This document shows, one piece after another, positions 13,158 to 25,039 of a stretch of DNA of 64,000 bases. Below the pieces are notes generated by a model, which saw only the letters and a list, made by a program, of their open reading frames with translations, made no database searches and had not been told where the DNA came from. The stretch spans positions 1,426,001 to 1,490,000 of the forward strand of contig NW_004457737.1 of NCBI RefSeq assembly GCF_000203815.1, given 5' to 3'. How positions within the stretch are numbered: the stretch's first letter is position 1; every line of letters starts with the position of its first letter. This DNA comes from Cavenderia fasciculata. Lineage: Eukaryota; Evosea; Eumycetozoa; Acytosteliales; Cavenderiaceae. The position numbers and the translations under genes were made by a program.

Positions 13158-14210
13158 ATGGATAAATGGGTGGTTGCCTCAAAATATATTAAATACTAAT
13201 TAATACCAAAAAGGGGTCGGGTAAGGGTTAGTGGGTTAGGTATTGAATGTGAAGAGTAGATGAATTGGATCAGATGAACAAAAAGTGTGAATTGATATAT
13301 ATATATATATGGATGGATGATGGTTAAGCACTACTCGAGTAACTAATGCTATTGTGAAATTTCAAAAAGATAGATAAATAAAAAGAGAGAGAGATAGAGA
13401 TAAACAACAAATTTATGTACATATACAATTAAGGGGGTGCGAATGAATAAGAAGATTGATTGGTCGGTTCGATAATTTAATGATCATAGAGAGGAGGATG
13501 AAAGAGGGAGGAGGTCGGTTCGCTCTCCTTTCCTTTCTTTTCTTTTCTTTCCCCAGTAGCAGCCGCCTTGGCTGGCTTTTACGTAAAGTCTCTGTTCTAT
13601 TAATCGACAACAACCAACTTTAGTCGGAACCTAATAATGAACATCATCATAAAAGGGGAGACGATCTGCGCGCACCTCTTGACAAACAAAAAGGGGATGA
13701 GCCTTTAAATTCATTTGGAGATTGTTAGGTTTAAAGAACAAAGATGACTCTAGACCTCTCATTCTTGGGGTATCATCATGCTTTGCACTTTATCCGAACA
13801 ACGATTGTTTACGTGAAAAAGCTCGTGAATCGATTGTCGTCACGACTTCGCAAAGTTTGCTTGCACTCGTGGTGGGTTACAAGACCCTTTGTAGCAGCGC
13901 AGAGTCATTTCGATCTTCAATGAAAAATTCATCGTTACTTTTCTCTCTATTCAGAGATCCTTTCACAAGATGAAAGACTGCATCTCATCTCTCTCTTTGA
14001 AGTTCAACTTTTTATTTTTAGGTTAGAAAACTCTAGAGTTGAGGTGAGACAACGAAAATATCTTTGGGAGAGAGAATCGATCTATGTTGTTTCTGTTTCA
14101 AAACCTACCAAATTTCATTTTACTTTTTTTTATACATCGGATAACAATCATAGAAATGACTTGATTCATTTCAAGTTTGCTACAAAAGAGAGAGAGAGAT
14201 AATAGAGAGA

Positions 14211-16634
14211 ATGATGGATATATCTCTATTTAGACAATGGTTTCACAACAAATACTTGTTTCAATTGGTCATCAAGTTTGTATCATTTTGTAACAAACAA
14301 CAACGACCTGAAAGGTTGATGTATGATCCAAGCACAAAGAATAAATTAGCATCGTTTGGTATCAAGAACTTTGGTACTGCTGCAAATTTATGTATGTAGT
14401 GTAATGATGATCAGATCATCTCAAGTAAACTTTGTATTAATAATCTATTTATTTATTTATTTATTTATTGGTTAGGTTATGTAAAATGTTTTAGATTATT
14501 ACATTATATAATGATGTTACCAGAGCCTTTAAAGGATCGATTGAGAAGAGAACATGGGTTGCATTGTGACATCTTTTCACTCAAAGCAGTGGTACCCTTT
14601 TTGAGGTGTTGCAACGATTACAAGATCTATCTCGATATTTACAATCTATTCAAATCGGCATTTACACAAGCTAAAGTTCTACCCGATCCACTCAAAGAAG
14701 CATGTTTGGCAGGTAACATTGATATTATTAAACACCTTTGCACGACTGTTGGTTTCAAAGCCGATGATTGTTGTTTGGGAAGAGCATTCGAATCACCCAA
14801 CACTGAAGGTGTCATGCAAGTCATTCAATATCTAGTCAAAGAGCAAGGAGTTAGAAAAGGATTGACTATTACAACCATGACACATGCATTTCAAACAAAG
14901 AGAATGGACGTTATTCAATTCATCTTTGAGAATACAATGTATGAAGCAGCATTTGAAAAACATATATTGGCCAATGCCTCACAGACGTGTAATGTAGAGA
15001 TTATAAAGTATGTTGAAAAGATGATGGTTGCAAGAGGTCACGTGTCATCACTCCAATACATTTTCTCGCATCCACTCAAAAACGATGCAATGGAGACACT
15101 TCATTATCTCGCCAAAAAGTATCCAGAAGGTTTCAATGACCAAAATGTCTATATTGCATCGTCAAAAGGTTTGGAACCCATAAAATATATTCACGAAAGA
15201 TTTAAAGAAAAGTCTGTACCCGCTAAATACTATGATGTTCCACATCTTGTCGATTCTGCATCATCCAAGGGTCAATTAGATGTTGTAAAATATATGTTGG
15301 AAGAATGTCGTACACCTCCATTAAGAAAATTTATGGTATATATATAAACAAAATCAAATCAAACTAAATCAAATCAAATCAACCAAATTACTAATTTAAT
15401 TTAATTTATTTATTTAGGATACGGCTGCAATTACCGGAAATTTAGATATTGTTGAATATTTTCATCAATCAACTACTGTAGGTTGTTCAAAAGCTGCAAT
15501 GGATGGTAAATATATAAATATTAAATAATGATTGTTACTCTAATTTATAATGAATTAACGTTAATTTAATTTTATATAGGGGCAATTAAAAATGGACATT
15601 TAAATGTAATTCAATTCTTACATAATTTTACAACAGAGGGAGGATCACCTAATATTATAAATATTGCTTCACAAATTGGTCGATTGGATATTATTAAATT
15701 CATGATTGAGAATAATAGAACAGAGGGATTCTCTGGATTGGCTATTAATTGGGCCATTGCACAAGGTCGGTTTGATATAGCCGAATATTTGAACCCACAC
15801 TTGCCAAGGGAAAAGAGAGCAACCATGTCTGATGCAGTTGTCAATGCTGCTCATATTGGAGACGTGTATTGGGTAGACTGGGCCATTCGTGAGGGCTATC
15901 AACTCAACCCTCAAGATTGTATGATGGCAGCCATCAAGAATGGTCATTTGGGTGTGGTTCAATATTTGGTCAATCACCAAGACTTTAAACTCTCAGATAT
16001 ACACATTCACAGTGCCGTCGATGATAATGGTGCAGACATTCTAGAGTTTATGATTGATACTTGTAAATACAACTTTGACGTGACCGACCAGTTCTTTGTA
16101 CTTGCGTTGGATAGCGCAGCCTCTAAAGGTCACCTCAACTCTATTAAATTCATTACCACTAGATATGGACCGAGATGGAGTGCAAATGCCGTTGCCCGGT
16201 CTGTCTATCACGCTCACATGACCACACTTGTCTATCTATTGGAGCAAAAGAGTGACCCGTCCTTTTTGACCTACCATACTTTTGCACAGGCAATTCAAAA
16301 TGCCTGTAATCACGGTCATCTCCATGCAGTCATGTTCCTATGCGAATACCTATGTCTGGCACGTCCAGACATTGATATTAACAAGATGTTTGAAAAGGGG
16401 TACTCGTTTTCCGATATGCCTAAACATTTCCACATCGTCAAGTATCTTGTTGAGAATGGTCATGTCGAGAAACCAGTCATATCAAAACTCGTCCCCAGCT
16501 ACGAAAGACAAAATAATGGGATGGATCATGACTATGATAAATTATTTTCTTCTTCAACAAAAGTAATCAAAAATAATAATAATAATAATCAAAATTCTCT
16601 ATCTTTATTTTCATTGAACCTTACACAGAAATAA
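14211..16634 (+). CDS. Ankyrin-repeat protein, copy 1 of a tandem pair (4 exons)
   Basis: Exons 14211-14391, 14476-15335, 15418-15505 and 15580-16634 join to 727 residues. The N terminus (LFRQWFHNKYLFQLV) is the short opening module seen in many dictyostelid ankyrin proteins; the copy at 16761 opens the same way. The rest is a chain of degenerate ankyrin-like units, recognisable by G-H/N-L-(D/x)-(I/V)-V/I-(K/Q)-(Y/F)-(L/M) patterns such as GNLDIVEYF, GHLNVIQFL, GRLDIIKFM and GHLGVVQYL. This is probably a protein-interaction scaffold; no enzymatic domain is visible. The end (about residue 700 on) turns Asn/Ser-rich. Its third intron and parts of exon 4 are almost identical to the downstream paralogue. 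Confidence 0.92.
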
Positions 16635-16760
16635 ACCAGAGATTAAAAAAGATATTTATATTTATATTTATTTTTAGTTTTTTTTAATCTATTTTTGAAA
16701 TCAATAAACTTCAAACTACTTACTTATAATAGTTTGTAAAAAAAGGAGAGAGATAGAAGA

Positions 16761-19223
16761 ATGAATGAAGTATTATTTAGACAATTATTCAAAAATAAAT
16801 ATTTATTGAACAAGGTACTTTCATTTGTACCGCTGATTAATAAGTCACAGTATGTTGATAAAGGTTCATCACCAACAGAAAAGTTACTACCATCATTTGG
16901 TATAAAGAAGTTTGGTTCTGCTTCAAATCTATGTATGTGTATATGTATATCTATCTATCTATCTATGTATGATGATTAGATGAACCTAATAGATTTCTAT
17001 TACTATTTCTACAACAGGTAAACATAAATGTTTTAGATTATTACATTATATAATCAAATTACCAGAGAATGTAAAAGATCAAATGAGAAGAGAACATGGA
17101 TTACATTGTGACTTGTTTATGATGGAGAATGTTATTCCATTCCTTGAATGTTGTAATGACTATCAAATCTTTTTAGATTTCTATACAAGGTTCCCAGAAG
17201 CATTTAAACTTGCAAATATGTATTATAACGATACGCTGTTCAAACCTGCACTTGGATCAAAAGGTACAACTAAATTGGCATTCGAATCGGCATGTCTACC
17301 AGCCAACTTTGAAATCATCCGTCATCTTTCAAGAGATGGTTTTAAAGCAGACAAAAGAAGTGGACAGACTCTAATCAACATATTATCAAACAAGAATTGT
17401 AGTATGGAGCTATTAAAGTATATAGTCGAAGAATTAAAAGTAACCCTTATCACACCAGAAGCAAAGTATCTAGCAATAGAAAGTGGTAGGATAGAGGTGA
17501 TAGAGTACATTTATGTAAATTGTAAAATCGATAGAACAGATCGAATGCCTAACCCTCTTGATACTACCACTCAAAAGTGTCAGCAGTTACCTTCACTTCA
17601 AGTGGTAGAGTTTATTTGCACCAAAGATCCAAAAGCTATTGACATTAATGATGCAATCGATCAAAATAGACTAGATATATTTATTTACATGTGTGAGCAT
17701 TTTAGAGAACTCGTTCAACTGGAAAAAGTATTAATAGAACGTGTTTGCTCGTCAGGTGCTCTCGATGTATTAAAGTATATACATCAAAAGTTGTTCATAT
17801 CAGCTGATCCAGTTGGTTATTTTGTCGATCTTAATTTCATGAGAAATGCCGTCAACAATGGTCACCTTGAAATTGTTAAATTCCTAACATATGATTTTAC
17901 TGTTAAATCATCAAGTTATGTAATGGTAAGAGAGTTTAAAAAGAAGAAGAAGAAGAAAGAAGAAGAAAAACCAAATGGAACATTAATATTAATATTAATA
18001 TTAATATTTTCTTTCTCTTTAGGATTTGGCAGCTGCCAAAGGATATTTTGAAATAGTTCAATTTTTACATGAATCAAGAACAGATGGTTGTTCTATATCT
18101 GCAATGGATGGTAAATATATAATAATATAAATATTAAATAATGATTGTTACTCTAATTTATAATGAATTAACGTTAATTTAATTTTATATAGGGGCAATT
18201 AAAAATGGACATTTAAAAATTATAGAGTTTCTTCATAATCATAGAACAGAAGGAGCATCACCAAATATTATAGATTATGCTTCACAAATTGGTCGATTGG
18301 ATATTATTAAATTCATGATTGAGAATAATAGAACAGAGGGATTCTCTGGATTGGCTATAAATTGGGCTGTTGCACAGGGAAGGTTGGATATTGTTCAATA
18401 TTTAACTCCGCACTTGTCAAAAGACACGAGAGCGAAAATGGCAGAGGCTGTCGTCAATGCTGCTCATATAGGGAGCGTCGACATTTTGGATTGGTTGGTA
18501 GAACATGGATACAAACTTTTGGAGAATAATTGTATGATGGCTGCCATTGGAAATGGTCATTTACAAGTGGTTCAATATCTTGTCAATCGTAACAACACCA
18601 AAATAGCGGTCACCGCTGAACAAGTATCACTAGCAATAGAAGAGAATAGAGTAGGTATACTCGAATTGTTTTGTTCAATGGAGAGTTGTGCAACATTATT
18701 TTCACCAAATGCCCCCGACGAGTTCTTTTCAGCCTCGTTGGAGTTGGCTGCATCAAAAGGGCATTTGGGCTCGATCAAATTTATTAATGAGAGGTTTGGA
18801 AGGAAATGGAAAGCCAACGCAATTGTACGCTCAGGTTCGTGTGGTAGCCTACCAACTCTTGCCTATCTGTTGGAGCACAGTGATCTCTCTTACTTTATAC
18901 CACATACCATCTCGACCACACTTAAAAATATGGTAAAGCATGGGCACTTTCATCTATTTATTTACATGTGCGAGTTTCTAAAATCCAAACACATAGATCT
19001 CTCGGAATCTCTGGACAATGCGGTGTACACGGCCAACTCTGATGGTGCTTTCCATTTTGTCAAATACATGATTGACAATCGTTTAGTATCACCTGCCAGT
19101 CTAAAGAAGCTATATGATTTTAATCACAAGTTCCACGCCAGTTTTATGCTAATAGATCATCGACAATTTATGATAGATTATACAAAATCTTCAAGTTTTT
19201 TCTCTTCCCTTTTCAAGAAATAA
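16761..19223 (+). CDS. Ankyrin-repeat protein, copy 2 of a tandem pair (4 exons)
   Basis: Exons 16761-16932, 17018-17925, 18023-18110 and 18193-19223 join to 732 residues. The intron positions and phases match copy 1, and the third exon is 88 bp in both. The opening module is LFRQLFKNKYLLNKVLSFV, then ankyrin-like units such as GHLEIVKFL, GYFEIVQFL, GRLDIIKFM and GHLQVVQYL. It is clearly a tandem duplicate of the gene at 14211, separated by only 126 bp. Divergence is substantial in exon 2 but very low around intron 3 and the start of exon 4. Likely a scaffold or interaction protein of unknown partner. Confidence 0.92.
18111..18358 (+). repeat. Near-identical segment shared with copy 1 (intron 3 plus start of exon 4)
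   Basis: Intron 3 (18111-18192, 82 bp) matches intron 3 of copy 1 (15506-15579, 74 bp) apart from an 8-bp indel near the donor. The 80 bases at 18279-18358 match 15666-15745 without a visible mismatch. The sequence between and around these blocks is more divergent. Confidence 0.85.
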
Positions 19224-19296
19224 ACAAACAATGAAATGTTGATTTATATCTACATATTTATTTATTTATTTATTTAAACAGAGATTTTTTTTGTTT

Positions 19297-20292
19297 TTAA
19301 ACTGAATGATCATTATTATCTGTTGATTCAGAGAGGGTTGGTTGAGAAGAAGTGGAAGGAGTTTTGGAGAGTTGCATTGAGATGTCGGTATTGGAGGTTT
19401 GGGGAGTATTGTTCTCGACTTGAGGTAAAAGTTTATATTTCTTTTTGATAATGAATCTTGCAACTGGAGGAATTGAACCAAGTATCCATAACGACCCTTG
19501 ATTCAAAAACAATCTGCCTACAAATTGATGGTTGGATTTTGGAGTCCAAAATATGGCTTCGATACTGAGAAATGAAAACAATCCTAAAACAACAACCATG
19601 ACCAAAGATTGAAGTTGTTGTCGACGAAATGATGCTTTTGATTCCACTGATAATAATCTTTCAAGTGTTAAATATTCAATGTACAAACAGATACTATGAA
19701 CTCCAAAACATAAAAGAATAATGATTCCAAAACCAACTTTATAGAATGGTTGTAGAGTTTCCCATTCCATAAAGATTGAGGTCACCCCAACACTGATCAT
19801 GACTAAATTGGTGACATGTAAAAATAAAATAGACATTCTAACTGAACATTTGGATGAGGAGTGATTATGAATGATCTTGTGAAACTTTGACAAACGTTGA
19901 AGATTGAAAATGAGCTCACATAAATAGGCGACTAAGAAAATGGTCACACCAACACCATTTAATAGTTTCATGATTAAAGTATTTTGTACTTTGAAAATTA
20001 ACAATAAATTTCTAATCATCAAAACTACATTTCCTATTAAAATAAAAAGGTTAACTTGAAATGGTGAGAATTTGATTTTAAATGATCTAATATTGATGTT
20101 TTGATAAAATGAAATGTTTTTGGTTGAAAATACTTTGTATGATAAATAGATAATAAAACAATTAAATGAAAGGGAAAGGAAAAATAAAAAACAATAGAAA
20201 AATGGATATGTTTTGCAACCTATTACAGTTCCATTGAATTGAGAAGTATTATTTGTTGAAATGGGATTTGGGTCACAATAAATCTTTTCCAT
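19297..20292 (-). CDS. Seven-helix membrane protein, array member 1
   Basis: Single exon, 331 residues from the ATG at 20292 (MEKIYCDPNP). An upstream in-frame ATG at 20346 would add 18 residues, but the paralogue at 21675 starts at the same MEK-type position. The N terminus is short with YCDPNP and a later GCKTYP, suggesting an extracellular Cys pair. Seven hydrophobic stretches follow at about 31-56, 77-98, 109-131, 148-170, 180-203, 225-246 and 260-283, then a Ser/Thr-rich tail. The topology is receptor-like, but I recognise no GPCR family signature; THH1/TOM1-type or GPR137-like proteins are possible. It has three tandem relatives in this window. Confidence 0.85.
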   Translation of the reverse strand: MEKIYCDPNPISTNNTSQFNGTVIGCKTYPFFYCFLFFLSLSFNCFIIYLSYKVFSTKNISFYQNINIRSFKIKFSPFQVNLFILIGNVVLMIRNLLLIFKVQNTLIMKLLNGVGVTIFLVAYLCELIFNLQRLSKFHKIIHNHSSSKCSVRMSILFLHVTNLVMISVGVTSIFMEWETLQPFYKVGFGIIILLCFGVHSICLYIEYLTLERLLSVESKASFRRQQLQSLVMVVVLGLFSFLSIEAIFWTPKSNHQFVGRLFLNQGSLWILGSIPPVARFIIKKKYKLLPQVENNTPQTSNTDISMQLSKTPSTSSQPTLSESTDNNDHSV

Positions 20293-20634
20293 TGAGAGAG
20301 AATAAATAAATAAATAAATAAAAAGGAAAAAATAAAATATGATCAATCAAAAATATTAAATATTGTTTCACCTATGTTAAACAAATTTGAATATGATTTA
20401 AGATCCCAAAAAATAAAGGTCAACCCATCACAAATAGTGATCACTATGAAAATTTTGGGTTAATTTTATTGTCACTGTTTTTTCGTGGTGGGTGAGTTTG
20501 ATGATAAAATTTGAACCTTAGGTCAAGTGGTGAATGTTGATCTAGATCATGATCAGTTTGACGAGGAATAATACGTGAACATAAACATTCCATCATAAAT
20601 TGGTTTTTGTATAATTCCTGTGTCTAAAAATAAT

Positions 20635-21675
20635 TTAAATAGAATCCCCATGGTTATTAGAGTTTTGACTTTCTTCTGTTGATTCAGAGATGGTTGGTTG
20701 AGAAGAAGAGGAAGGAGTTTTGGTGACTTGCATTGAAATGTCAGTGTTTGAAGTTTGGGGGTTATTCTGGACTTTTTGAAGTAAAAGTGTATATTTCTTT
20801 TTGATAATGAATCTTGCAACTGGAGGAATTGAACCAAGTATCCATAACGACCCTTGATTCAAAAACAATCTGCCTACAAACTGATGGTTAGATTTTGGAT
20901 TCCAAAATATAGTACCAATATTAAGAATTGAAAACATTCCAAAAACAACAACCATGACCAAAGATTGAAGCTGTTGTCGACGAAATGATGCTTTTGATTC
21001 AAGCGATAGTAATCTTTCGAGTGTTAAATATTCAATGTACAAACAGATACTATGAACTCCAAAACACAAAAGAATAATGATTCCAAAACCAACTTTATAG
21101 AATGGTTGTAGTGTTTCCCATTCCATAAAGAATGAGGTCAGTGCAACACTGATCATAACCATGTTGGTAAGATATAAAAATAAAATTGACATTCTGACTG
21201 AGAATTTCGAGGTGGAATGATTATGAACAATCTTGTGAAACTTTGATAAAAGATGGAGATTAAAAATGAGTTCACATAAATAGGCAACTTGAAAGATTGT
21301 AACACCGACAACACTTAATAGCTTCATGATGAAAATATGTTGCACTTTGAAAATTAACAATAAATTACAAATGATGAAAAAAGTGTTACCAATTAAAATA
21401 AAAAGATTGACTAGAAATGGAGAAAACTTGATTTTGATGAATGATCTAATATTGATGTTTTGATAAAATGTAATTTTCTTGTTGTTGGAAAATACTTTGT
21501 ATGATAAATAAATAATAAAACAATTAAAGAAAAAGGAAATGAAAAATAAAAATAAATAGATAATTGGATATGTTTTGCAACCTATTACAGTTCCATCATA
21601 TTGAGATACTGTATTATAAATAATGAATTCATTTGATGAAATGGGATTTGGGTCACAATAAATATTTTTCTCCAT
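20635..21675 (-). CDS. Seven-helix membrane protein, array member 2
   Basis: Single exon, 346 residues (MEKNIYCDPNPIS). It is closely related to member 1 along its whole length. For instance, the coding stretch for NQGSLWILGSIPPVARFI is identical in DNA in both copies, apart from rare changes just outside. It has the same seven hydrophobic segments, the same N-terminal YCDPNP and GCKTYP, and a Ser/Thr/Asn-rich tail. The spacing and shared upstream blocks (an AATCCCAAAAA-type stretch, then a TTTTGGGTT stretch) show that the duplication included flanking DNA. Function unknown. Confidence 0.85.
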   Translation of the reverse strand: MEKNIYCDPNPISSNEFIIYNTVSQYDGTVIGCKTYPIIYLFLFFISFFFNCFIIYLSYKVFSNNKKITFYQNINIRSFIKIKFSPFLVNLFILIGNTFFIICNLLLIFKVQHIFIMKLLSVVGVTIFQVAYLCELIFNLHLLSKFHKIVHNHSTSKFSVRMSILFLYLTNMVMISVALTSFFMEWETLQPFYKVGFGIIILLCFGVHSICLYIEYLTLERLLSLESKASFRRQQLQSLVMVVVFGMFSILNIGTIFWNPKSNHQFVGRLFLNQGSLWILGSIPPVARFIIKKKYTLLLQKVQNNPQTSNTDISMQVTKTPSSSSQPTISESTEESQNSNNHGDSI

Positions 21676-21983
21676 TTTTAAATAAAATAAAAACTATATA
21701 TTTGATCAAATAAAAATAGTCCTGTCGAAATAATATAAATAATGTACATATTAAGATATGATTAAAAAGAATCCCAAAAATTGTTTATAATCGTATTGGG
21801 ATCGATGACTATGGTTTTTGGGTTTTGTAAATGGGGTGGGGGTTTGATGATCAAGATAGAGGTGAATGCAAGATCTTACATTTTGATTGCATTGCGGAGA
21901 ATGAGTAAATTGAATCATTAGATTGATCTTCTAGAGTGTCAATACGAGGTACCGGATGAGTAGGCCTCCAAGAGCAAAATATT

Positions 21984-22298
21984 TTATTTGTCAAATCTAA
22001 AAGAGGTGAGATTTTCTTTTAGTTGATCTAAAGAAAAAAAAAGTGTTAGTTTTGATTGATTCTTTCTTTATCTTTTTTTTTCTTTTTCTTTTTCTTGACT
22101 TACTTTCAGTAAGGTTGCATTGAGTTTTAAAAAACTCAACAACAAATGGAGCAGCTTGTGGGCTTGATTCAAAGCAATTGTATTTCACTGAGATCCTTTC
22201 CCGTGAAATGATTGTGGTCTGGCAATTGTTGTAGTGTAAGTTTTGGTGGAGGAGGTGGGTCAACAGTTGGCTAGCCAACAGTCGGTGAGTCACTAGAG
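21984..22298 (-). CDS. Possible small spliced gene, 5' end not resolved
   Basis: Two possible exons, 22298-22104 and 22027-21984, have good splice signals: an acceptor CTTTTTAG at 22299, a GTAAGT donor at 22103 and a CTTTAG acceptor. Joined in frame they give about 79 residues with codon use like nearby genes and three Cys, ending FRFDK. I found no ATG in frame with this exon within the preceding segment, so a further upstream exon would be needed. The type resembles the many small secreted proteins of dictyostelids, but this is weak. Confidence 0.28.
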
Positions 22299-23113
22299 CT
22301 AAAAAGGTGAGAATTTGTTTGACATTAAAGAAGAATGCTATGATTAAAAAAACATAAATAGGTATGTGAAATGAGAACAATGACTTGAATTGTGTGTATG
22401 TGTATGATAATATCTGTATCTCTTGTGCCTGTAAAAAAAAAGAGAATGTTTTTCACCTCTCTTCACCCTCATTTTGTTGCACACATTAAATTAATTTTAA
22501 TTTTAGAGAGGGGTGATGCCCACTACTCTGATGTTCAAGTCACAGTTCTCTCTCTCTCTCTGGACTATCCATCCATAAATTTAGTAGTATTCCTTTTTAT
22601 AGTAAACTATGAGTGGGAGGATGATGAGGAGATGGGGTGTAGCTCATCTAGATAGTTAGAAAGGTTTTATACCATATAGATCACTCTTTCCGACCACTCT
22701 CTCCATCATCAGATGCAGCTTGATATGGATTAATAATGACCAGATCAGATCTCAACCTATGAAACAATTAACAAAGAGGAGGCAATTGTATAATGAAAAG
22801 ATATTGAAGTCAGCGGCCTACCCCTCAAGATATCTCTAACCATTCGTAGAATCAATCAACAATTCATTATTTAATATCATATTAAAAGCTATTTAATGAA
22901 TTATCAATCATTGATTAAGTTTATAACCATTCGCTGCTCATTTTTATATTAATTAAGTTAATTGCCATTGTTGAAAAAATATACCACAAAAGATCTTCAT
23001 CTTTTATGAACTTTATTAAATATAATTTATTTAAATTACTTTAGGGAGATATATTTATATATATACATATGGATCGGTCATATTGAGAAGGTAGAGTGGG
23101 TGGGTGGGTGGGT
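22299..23113. other. Intergenic interval
   Basis: Nothing supportable. AT-rich with CT microsatellite (22547-22561). Short plus-strand frames here lack domains. Confidence 0.5.
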
Positions 23114-24112
23114 TTAGGGTTCCCTGGTATGAGTCAAATACTGACCATGGTGAGTAGTAGGGGAACCATCTTGATTCTTCATTTTAATTGTCTTGGATGA
23201 TGAGTGGGAAGGTTTTGAAAAGATGGCTGTTATGATTGGTGAAAATCCAAACAAGAATATAAAGAATCGATTGAGTATTAACCAAGCTACCACTTGTTCA
23301 CTTGATGAAGGGTTCCAAAATAAATGTACAATCATTGCAATTGAAAATGTGCATAGTGAGAGTACCAGTACGAATGCACCCATTACTTGTTTCAAAAACA
23401 CTGATTTAGTTGAATCACGTAGACCACTTGACAATTTCTTATATTGTCTCCAATAACAAAAACCACTGATACCAAATATGATCAAGAGGACCACTCCTCC
23501 CGACGCCAAAAATATATTGGTAAACATTGGTGTCCAATAGGTGATTGTTGCCACAATCCAGAGACCCAACAGAACAATACCGGAAAAGTAGAGCAAGTAC
23601 ATTGACACTTGTACCACTTTTTGTGATGTCGATGAACTGTGAGTCACTTGATAGAGTAGGTATAGGTTATTGAGATTATAGACAAGTTGGGTAATATAAG
23701 CTAGAAAAAATAAAATCACACCCAAACCAAGGAAAAATGCCATAAATGTTTGATTCCTCTCTTGGTGTATCAACAATGAGGATCTAACAAAATAAATAAA
23801 ATTGCCTAGGAATAATAAAAAGGTGACTAAAAACTCTGATGGTGATACAAATAATTTACAAAGAAATATTATTTTTTCTATTATTATTTCCCTTCTACTT
23901 GAATGATTATTATTATTAATATTATTTTTAGATTTTGATTTTTTATGTTTTTTAATAGATTGGTGAAATAGAAATATTAAACGAACAGAATTGATAAATA
24001 AAGAGATAAAGAATAGAAATAAATATAAAACTGCATATGAAAAACATCCTCCTTTGAGACCCTCATATTCAAATTCAATATTTGGGTCACAATATATTGT
24101 ATTAGTGTACAT
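23114..24112 (-). CDS. Seven-helix membrane protein, array member 3
   Basis: Single exon, 332 residues from the ATG at 24112 (MYTNTIYCDPN). It keeps the N-terminal YCDPN and a later Cys (GGCFSY) of members 1 and 2, but is otherwise distant from them and close to member 4. It has an Asn/Lys/Ser-rich loop between helices 1 and 2 (KNNINNNNHSSRRE), seven hydrophobic segments, and the tail ends THTREP as in member 4 (HTHNREP). Function unknown. Confidence 0.85.
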   Translation of the reverse strand: MYTNTIYCDPNIEFEYEGLKGGCFSYAVLYLFLFFISLFINSVRLIFLFHQSIKKHKKSKSKNNINNNNHSSRREIIIEKIIFLCKLFVSPSEFLVTFLLFLGNFIYFVRSSLLIHQERNQTFMAFFLGLGVILFFLAYITQLVYNLNNLYLLYQVTHSSSTSQKVVQVSMYLLYFSGIVLLGLWIVATITYWTPMFTNIFLASGGVVLLIIFGISGFCYWRQYKKLSSGLRDSTKSVFLKQVMGAFVLVLSLCTFSIAMIVHLFWNPSSSEQVVAWLILNRFFIFLFGFSPIITAIFSKPSHSSSKTIKMKNQDGSPTTHHGQYLTHTREP

Positions 24113-25039
24113 CACAAGTGTGTAAAAAGAAATAGTATAAATAAATAAATAAATAAATAAATGTAAATAAAAGTCCCAAGTATCTTGAAATATAGAAGAA
24201 GGGAAAAGGGGATATAATTTTACAAATGATGAAAATGATGAATATGGTGAAGTCGACGAAAGACTAGTAAGTTCTACTACTATTTATAAATAAAACTTAG
24301 AACTCTGAAGATTTAAATATTTGCGCGTGAATTCATATATGGTGGATTGGCTGTATTATGATTATGAAGAATAAATAATAATGCCCCCAAATGGCTTTGT
24401 ATTATTTTGGAAACACACTACAGTGATGTTGATAGAAAACCTGGGTTGATTGTAAACGAACGTTTGTAAGATTGCAAAACATACAACAGTAACTGATTGC
24501 CTATCTTTTTTTACTTATTATTTTATTTCCATCTACATACAGCCCACCCACAACCACTGTTTATGTTTGTTTGTTTATCATAATACAAAAAAGACAAACA
24601 AATCTCACCCAACAGGTGAATCCTCTATCCATTACCCCACCGACCTAAAGACACACAATTTTTTACGATTGATAGGGTGGTGAAAGATATCTCATTGATG
24701 AATGATTTTTTTTATTTCGTTTCCCCCTCCAATCAAATCGTCAAGGGAATAACACTGTTATTCGTTCGTCATTTGTTTGTCAGTTTTTTAAACAAACTTA
24801 TCGTTTATCCCTGTTGGTGATTGAATTGTTATTTTTATCAATGCAAAGAATGTTAGAGTGGTAGTCTTCCGTGCTGGGATGTCTTCCAAAGGGGCTCGCC
24901 ATGGTGTATGGATTTTTTTTAAAACATAAGAATAAGATTAATATTAAAATATTCTAGAATTTCAAAGTTATTTAACATTATTTATTTGAGTTTTACAATG
25001 TATTGATTGTTTGATGAGAAGAAAAGATTTCAATATGTC
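24113..25039. other. Intergenic interval with duplicated block
   Basis: No gene is seen. A block around 24636-24785 (ACCCCACC, CAATTTTTTACGATTGA, ATTTCGTTTCCCC, GTTCGTCATTTG) resembles a block upstream of array member 4 (27748-27905). A more GC-rich patch at 24850-24905 is unexplained. Confidence 0.45.

Larger units (their letters stand above)
11525..14210. other. Gene-free interval rich in simple repeats
   Basis: About 2.7 kb without a supportable gene, long for this compact region. It contains a (TA)n run near 11642-11666, GTT repeats at 12388-12420, and GGCA, GCTT and GGTT tetranucleotide runs. Between 13600 and 13980 the composition is more even, and short frames exist on both strands, but none has a recognisable domain or splice structure. 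The last few hundred bases, ending in GAGAGAGAGATAATAGAGAGA, are probably the promoter and leader of the ankyrin gene at 14211. Confidence 0.55.

Noticed and set aside
13722-13973. 83-codon plus-strand frame in the gene-free interval
   Set aside because: No domain, no neighbouring exon with splice sites, and composition not clearly coding.
24850-24910. Possible tRNA or small RNA in a GC-richer patch (GTTAGAGTGGTAG box A-like, followed by a T run)
   Set aside because: No B box (GTTCGA type), no acceptor or anticodon stem can be folded by eye, so no tRNA is claimed.
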